DNA from: Candidatus Fimenecus excrementavium
Lineage (GTDB): Bacteria > Bacillota > Clostridia > Oscillospirales > Acutalibacteraceae
Direction: 5' to 3'
Length of the DNA: 64,000 nt
NCBI GenBank assembly: GCA_018712805.1
Contig: DVGI01000015.1
Location: 21,533 to 85,532 of the forward strand
The first letter of the stretch is position 1; every line of letters begins with the position of its first letter. Shown piece after piece: positions 61,144 to 64,000 of the stretch. The notes under the pieces were generated by a model that saw only the letters and a list, made by a program, of their open reading frames with translations, was not told the DNA's origin and did not search any database. The position numbers were made by a program, and so were the translations under genes.

Positions 61144-62407
61144 CCTTCTTTTCCCTCCTTGACGGCCAGTATCGTTCGATCTCTCTCTGCATATTTTCCC
61201 GCCCGACCGGGTTCATCGTGTGCAGCTCGATACGGTAAAAGGTCCCCCGCTCTGCAAGCCAGTCGATCAGCCTGATCCCGTCGCCGCCGTCCTTGGCATA
61301 GTCGCCGAGGTCATGGTCACAGTCGATAAGCTCGATAGTACACCCGGCCTTTTCGCACAGCTCAATACAGCGGATCGCCGCATTGACGCTTGTGCACCAT
61401 TTGTACCCGGGAGGCGCTTTTCGCAAATCGTCCAGCCAGAGCCGGACCGGCTCCGGTTCACAGAGCGCGGCCAGCGTCATACCCTCTTTGGTAATGTCGC
61501 GCGGCACAAGGCTTCCGGCGTATTCCTCGGTCAAAATCGCGTGATAGGCACGTGCGAACAGCCCTTCGTCAATTTCACCCTTCAGGCAGTTGCCGAGTGC
61601 ACGCAGAACGCGCCGTTTGCCGGTGAGCGGCCCGCGGTAATATTCCAGATCCATGTAATTCCACATGGTCTCGTGGTAGATATTCCCGCTTTCATCCTGA
61701 AAATACCCCCATGCGGTCATATCCGAATTATCGCCGCCCCGACGGTGACCGGGCGCCTCCGTCTCGCCGGAAACCCCGGTCAGGACAAACGGACCCTTGC
61801 AGTAGCCCTGCGTGTTCGGCTCCCAGACGATATCGCCCTTTTGAAACGGCGTGGGGAAAACGAAAAACAGTCCCTCGAAAGGGTCGGGTCCGGCTTGGCT
61901 CTCCCGGATGGAGAGGAGCTCCCCCTCGGCGGAAAGCTTCGACTGCATACAGGGCTCCTCTGCGTCGGGATATGTTTTGGTGACAAGATAGCTTGCGATT
62001 TCCCCGTCCTCGTTGTCGCCGATCTCCCGGCTGATCCGGTCGCGGCATTTCGCATAGTCGGAATAGATACCCGGGTGCTCGAACCGCAGGCCGTCCTCCT
62101 GACACTCCGTCCAACGATAAATACCGCCGTCGTTTTCGCAAAACGCATGCAGCAGCTTTGTCTCCCGCTCCATATACGCGGCAAGAAAGCGGTGCAGGCT
62201 GTCGTGCGCCTCGGTGTTGGGGCGTTCTTCGATTGCGCAGTCGGGCATCGTCTGAATAAGCTCCCGCCATGCGGCGTGCTTTTCTTCGAGCGATGCAAAG
62301 CGGCATTGGTAGATAATCCACGCCGCCTCCAACGAGCCGAACGGATATTTTATGGCTTCAAGATGCTCCCGAATATCCTTTGAGTTGATAAAGCGGTATA
62401 CATTCAT
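61124..62407 (-). CDS. Array gene 2: unknown N-terminal domain plus cREC (cyclic-phosphate-processing receiver) domain
   Basis: 427 residues. The N-terminal ~310 residues are paralogous to array gene 1: AAWRELIQTMPDC near 45 and FVFPTPFQKGDIVW near 185. The C-terminal ~100 residues match the cREC domain: VRLWLDDLRKAP, CDHDLGDYAKDGGDGIRLIDWL and HTMNPVGRENM give the Asp-Asp, Asp-His-Asp and His-x-x-Asn-Pro set of this receiver-like family, proposed to act on cyclic or linear nucleotide phosphates. Start ATG with AAGGAGG 7 nt upstream, overlapping gene 1 by ATGA. Confidence 0.75.
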   Translation of the reverse strand: MNVYRFINSKDIREHLEAIKYPFGSLEAAWIIYQCRFASLEEKHAAWRELIQTMPDCAIEERPNTEAHDSLHRFLAAYMERETKLLHAFCENDGGIYRWTECQEDGLRFEHPGIYSDYAKCRDRISREIGDNEDGEIASYLVTKTYPDAEEPCMQSKLSAEGELLSIRESQAGPDPFEGLFFVFPTPFQKGDIVWEPNTQGYCKGPFVLTGVSGETEAPGHRRGGDNSDMTAWGYFQDESGNIYHETMWNYMDLEYYRGPLTGKRRVLRALGNCLKGEIDEGLFARAYHAILTEEYAGSLVPRDITKEGMTLAALCEPEPVRLWLDDLRKAPPGYKWCTSVNAAIRCIELCEKAGCTIELIDCDHDLGDYAKDGGDGIRLIDWLAERGTFYRIELHTMNPVGRENMQREIERYWPSRREKKDEAISR

Positions 62408-63519
62408 AGCGTTTCCTCCTTTTCACAGGCCTCCTCTTCTGCATTTTCTGAAGAAATATAGGACATATCCTTATGGTACAGCAGGTTTTCCCGAATCCCG
62501 GCCGTATTTTTTGCTTCTTCGTCCGCCCGCAGTACGCGCAGGGCGTCCAGAAACATATCCGGCCGGATTTTTCCGCTCAGCAAATCGCGCAGCGGATACA
62601 GCGCCCGCTGTGCCCCGGTGAGCGTGCCGTCGAACCGTTCCAGGGACAGATACCAGCCCACATTGTCAAAAATGATTTGTCCGTCTTCCACGCTGTACGC
62701 CGAAAAGGACATGTCCGTCACATCGCCGTCTTTCAAAAGTATTTGGTGCAGGCGATCCATATCCTGCGTATCAGAACGATTCCCCAAAAATCCGTTTTCC
62801 TGCATTTCTCTGTTTGTCCAGGCGGCAATGGAATCCAGTACATAACAGGCGTTTTGCGGAAAGCGCCACGCTTTCAAACTGTGCTTTTGGCATACAAGGT
62901 CCCCACGCTTAAAGGGCATTGGGAAGGCAAACCACATCCCCTCAAAAGCGCCGAGCAGCTCCTGCTCACGCTCCGTGAGCGGACTGTGAAAGGCGTCAAT
63001 ATCCATAACCTCCAGCCTGTTGTTCAGGCAGACCGACATAGAGCGGTTCGGTTCAGAAAGAAGCTGCCTTTTTATGTAGATATGCAGGATATCCTCCGCG
63101 CCATTATCGAACATATCCTTTTCTACTGCGGCAAGGCAGTCTGAAAGAGTCGGGAAAGCGCGCTCATATTTTTCGCTTTCCGAAAAGCCGTCGGGAAAAT
63201 GTTCGTCCTTTAGCGATACAGAATAAAAATATACGGCGTCCGATTCCCGATGAAAATCCCGCAGCAGCTTTTCTTCCAGCTCTATATACTCCTGCAGGAA
63301 GCCGTGCATGCTTTGAATTTCACACATATTGCGCCGCCGTTCCATCCGGCAGTCGGGCATGGTCTGAATGAGCTCCCGCCATGCGTCATGCTTTTCCGAA
63401 AGCGCCGCAGTCGCGCATTGCCAGATAAGAAACGCCGCCTCCGGCAGCGTAAAATCGTACCGCAGGCTTTGCAGATGGGCGCGGATGTCGTTGGAATCCA
63501 GAAAACGGTAGATGTCCAT
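62404..63519 (-). CDS. Array gene 1: unknown protein, paralog of array gene 2
   Basis: 371 residues without membrane segments or recognised enzyme motif. It shares with gene 2 the start IYRFLDSNDIRAHL, then HDAWRELIQTMPDC, and FAFPMPFKRGDLV near 195, but has no cREC domain; the tail is Glu-rich. AAGGAG is 13 nt before the ATG, a long spacing. It heads a minus-strand unit of overlapping genes. Confidence 0.7.
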   Translation of the reverse strand: MDIYRFLDSNDIRAHLQSLRYDFTLPEAAFLIWQCATAALSEKHDAWRELIQTMPDCRMERRRNMCEIQSMHGFLQEYIELEEKLLRDFHRESDAVYFYSVSLKDEHFPDGFSESEKYERAFPTLSDCLAAVEKDMFDNGAEDILHIYIKRQLLSEPNRSMSVCLNNRLEVMDIDAFHSPLTEREQELLGAFEGMWFAFPMPFKRGDLVCQKHSLKAWRFPQNACYVLDSIAAWTNREMQENGFLGNRSDTQDMDRLHQILLKDGDVTDMSFSAYSVEDGQIIFDNVGWYLSLERFDGTLTGAQRALYPLRDLLSGKIRPDMFLDALRVLRADEEAKNTAGIRENLLYHKDMSYISSENAEEEACEKEETL

Positions 63520-63543
63520 GTGGCTTTATATTCTCCTTTTTGC

Positions 63544-63572
63544 TTCACTTGTTCACACTTTTATGTTATAAT
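63544..63572 (+). promoter_or_regulatory. Promoter of the rightmost gene
   Basis: TTCACT (63544-63549), 17-bp spacer, TATAAT (63567-63572) with an extended -10 TG one base before it. It lies in the 82-bp divergent space between array gene 1 and the partial gene. Confidence 0.65.
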
Positions 63573-63601
63573 TATTTAGAAAACATTAGGAGGAACAGAA
63601 A

Positions 63602-64000
63602 ATGGATTTCAATAATTTGAAATATGAGCAAAAAAAGATTCTTGATAAGATTTTCGACTTTATATATGGTTGTGCTTTGCACGATGCTGTATTACAAAGG
63701 GCATTTATAGGAAAAAAAGCTTGGATCGGAGAGCTTAAAGGACCTAAGAAAGAATTAAGGAAATACATTGAAAAAGTGATGAACAAAGAATTTGAAAATC
63801 AAGATGATCATGACAATTTTTTTATAAAAACGGCCAATTCTATCTGCATTGAAATCAACAAAGAAAAACCAACTGACGCAAAAGATGTTTTTAGCTTTGG
63901 AAATGCCCAAAAGCTTATTAATATGGCTGCAAAACATGTATATAGTTTTTGCTTTTACGATCAAGGGCTAAGAGAAGCTTTTCGTTACTGCCACTGCCCA
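63602..64000 (+). CDS. Unknown AT-rich gene (partial, C-terminus off the right edge)
   Basis: 133 codons are visible, starting MDFNNLKYEQKKILDKIFDF with AGGAGG 8 nt before the ATG. The reading frame stays open to the edge. The product is rich in Lys, Phe and Ile with a helical look and ends in FRYCHCP. It is clearly more AT-rich than its neighbours, suggesting separate acquisition. I do not recognise the family. Confidence 0.7.
   Translation, partial: MDFNNLKYEQKKILDKIFDFIYGCALHDAVLQRAFIGKKAWIGELKGPKKELRKYIEKVMNKEFENQDDHDNFFIKTANSICIEINKEKPTDAKDVFSFGNAQKLINMAAKHVYSFCFYDQGLREAFRYCHCP

Noticed and set aside
61220..62383. 387-codon open frame on the plus strand opposite array gene 2
   Set aside because: The minus-strand gene has a ribosome site, coupled start and cREC motifs; the plus frame has none and reads as a shadow.
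1..64000. CRISPR array, tRNA or rRNA genes
   Set aside because: No regularly spaced repeats and no tRNA- or rRNA-like conserved stretches were noticed on reading; a covariance-model scan was not possible.

Overview
The window comes from a Gram-positive, endospore-forming anaerobe of the class Clostridia, most likely an Oscillospiraceae/Ruminococcaceae-like gut lineage. Evidence: adjacent spo0A and spoIVB; a DNA polymerase I whose proofreading domain has lost its acidic residues; strong AGGAGG ribosome sites; textbook sigma-A promoters (usually 17-bp spacers); lipoprotein-type ABC receptors; FMN and SAM-I riboswitches; a sodium-pump decarboxylase operon; and a TnpV-type mobile-element remnant. 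The order-level placement is inference.

Layout. 1-1.4 kb: 5' part of typA. 1.5-4.8 kb: a GH123-like (DUF4091) protein and a lipoprotein phosphoesterase. 4.8-8.2 kb: polA followed by a fused arginine-phosphatase/RimI gene. 8.4-9.3 kb: dusB. 9.4-21.1 kb: a long minus-strand block in four units (spo0A; spoIVB; pfkA-aroK; lon-engB-lysA-dnaE), covering sporulation control, glycolysis, shikimate/lysine synthesis, replication and proteolysis. 21.4-23.7 kb: serC-serA. 23.7-31.5 kb: an exonuclease, a PH-like membrane protein, a split TauE pair, then a membrane-anchored glycosidase-like protein, an old-yellow-enzyme reductase and a small membrane protein. 31.6-35.5 kb: oadA-oadG-biotin carrier-oadB, a Na+-translocating decarboxylase whose carrier has two biotin domains. 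35.7-39.7 kb: potABCD. 39.8-41.3 kb: trpS-ybaK. 41.5-43.1 kb: ilvA-ridA (enamine producer and enamine deaminase). 43.2-45.7 kb: an amino-acid ABC importer whose receptor appears circularly permuted. 45.7-51.8 kb: gtrA, a GPH-type sugar transporter, ispD-ispF, an aspartate aminotransferase and a Cys-type sulfatase. 51.9-57.5 kb: manA, a SanA-like protein, an MFS transporter, FMN riboswitch-ribU, SAM-I riboswitch-metK and a DUF378 protein.

From about 57.5 kb the window becomes accessory: tnpV and a small partner ORF, a soluble FtsH-like AAA+ zinc protease, then a minus-strand array of three related genes. One of these ends in a cyclic-phosphate-processing receiver (cREC) domain and one is cut by an in-frame TAG. 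They face an AT-rich unknown gene that runs off the right edge. This end is the best place to look for an undescribed system. The most unusual single proteins in the core are the permuted receptor, the di-biotinyl carrier and the phosphatase/acetyltransferase fusion. No rRNA, tRNA or CRISPR array was recognised.
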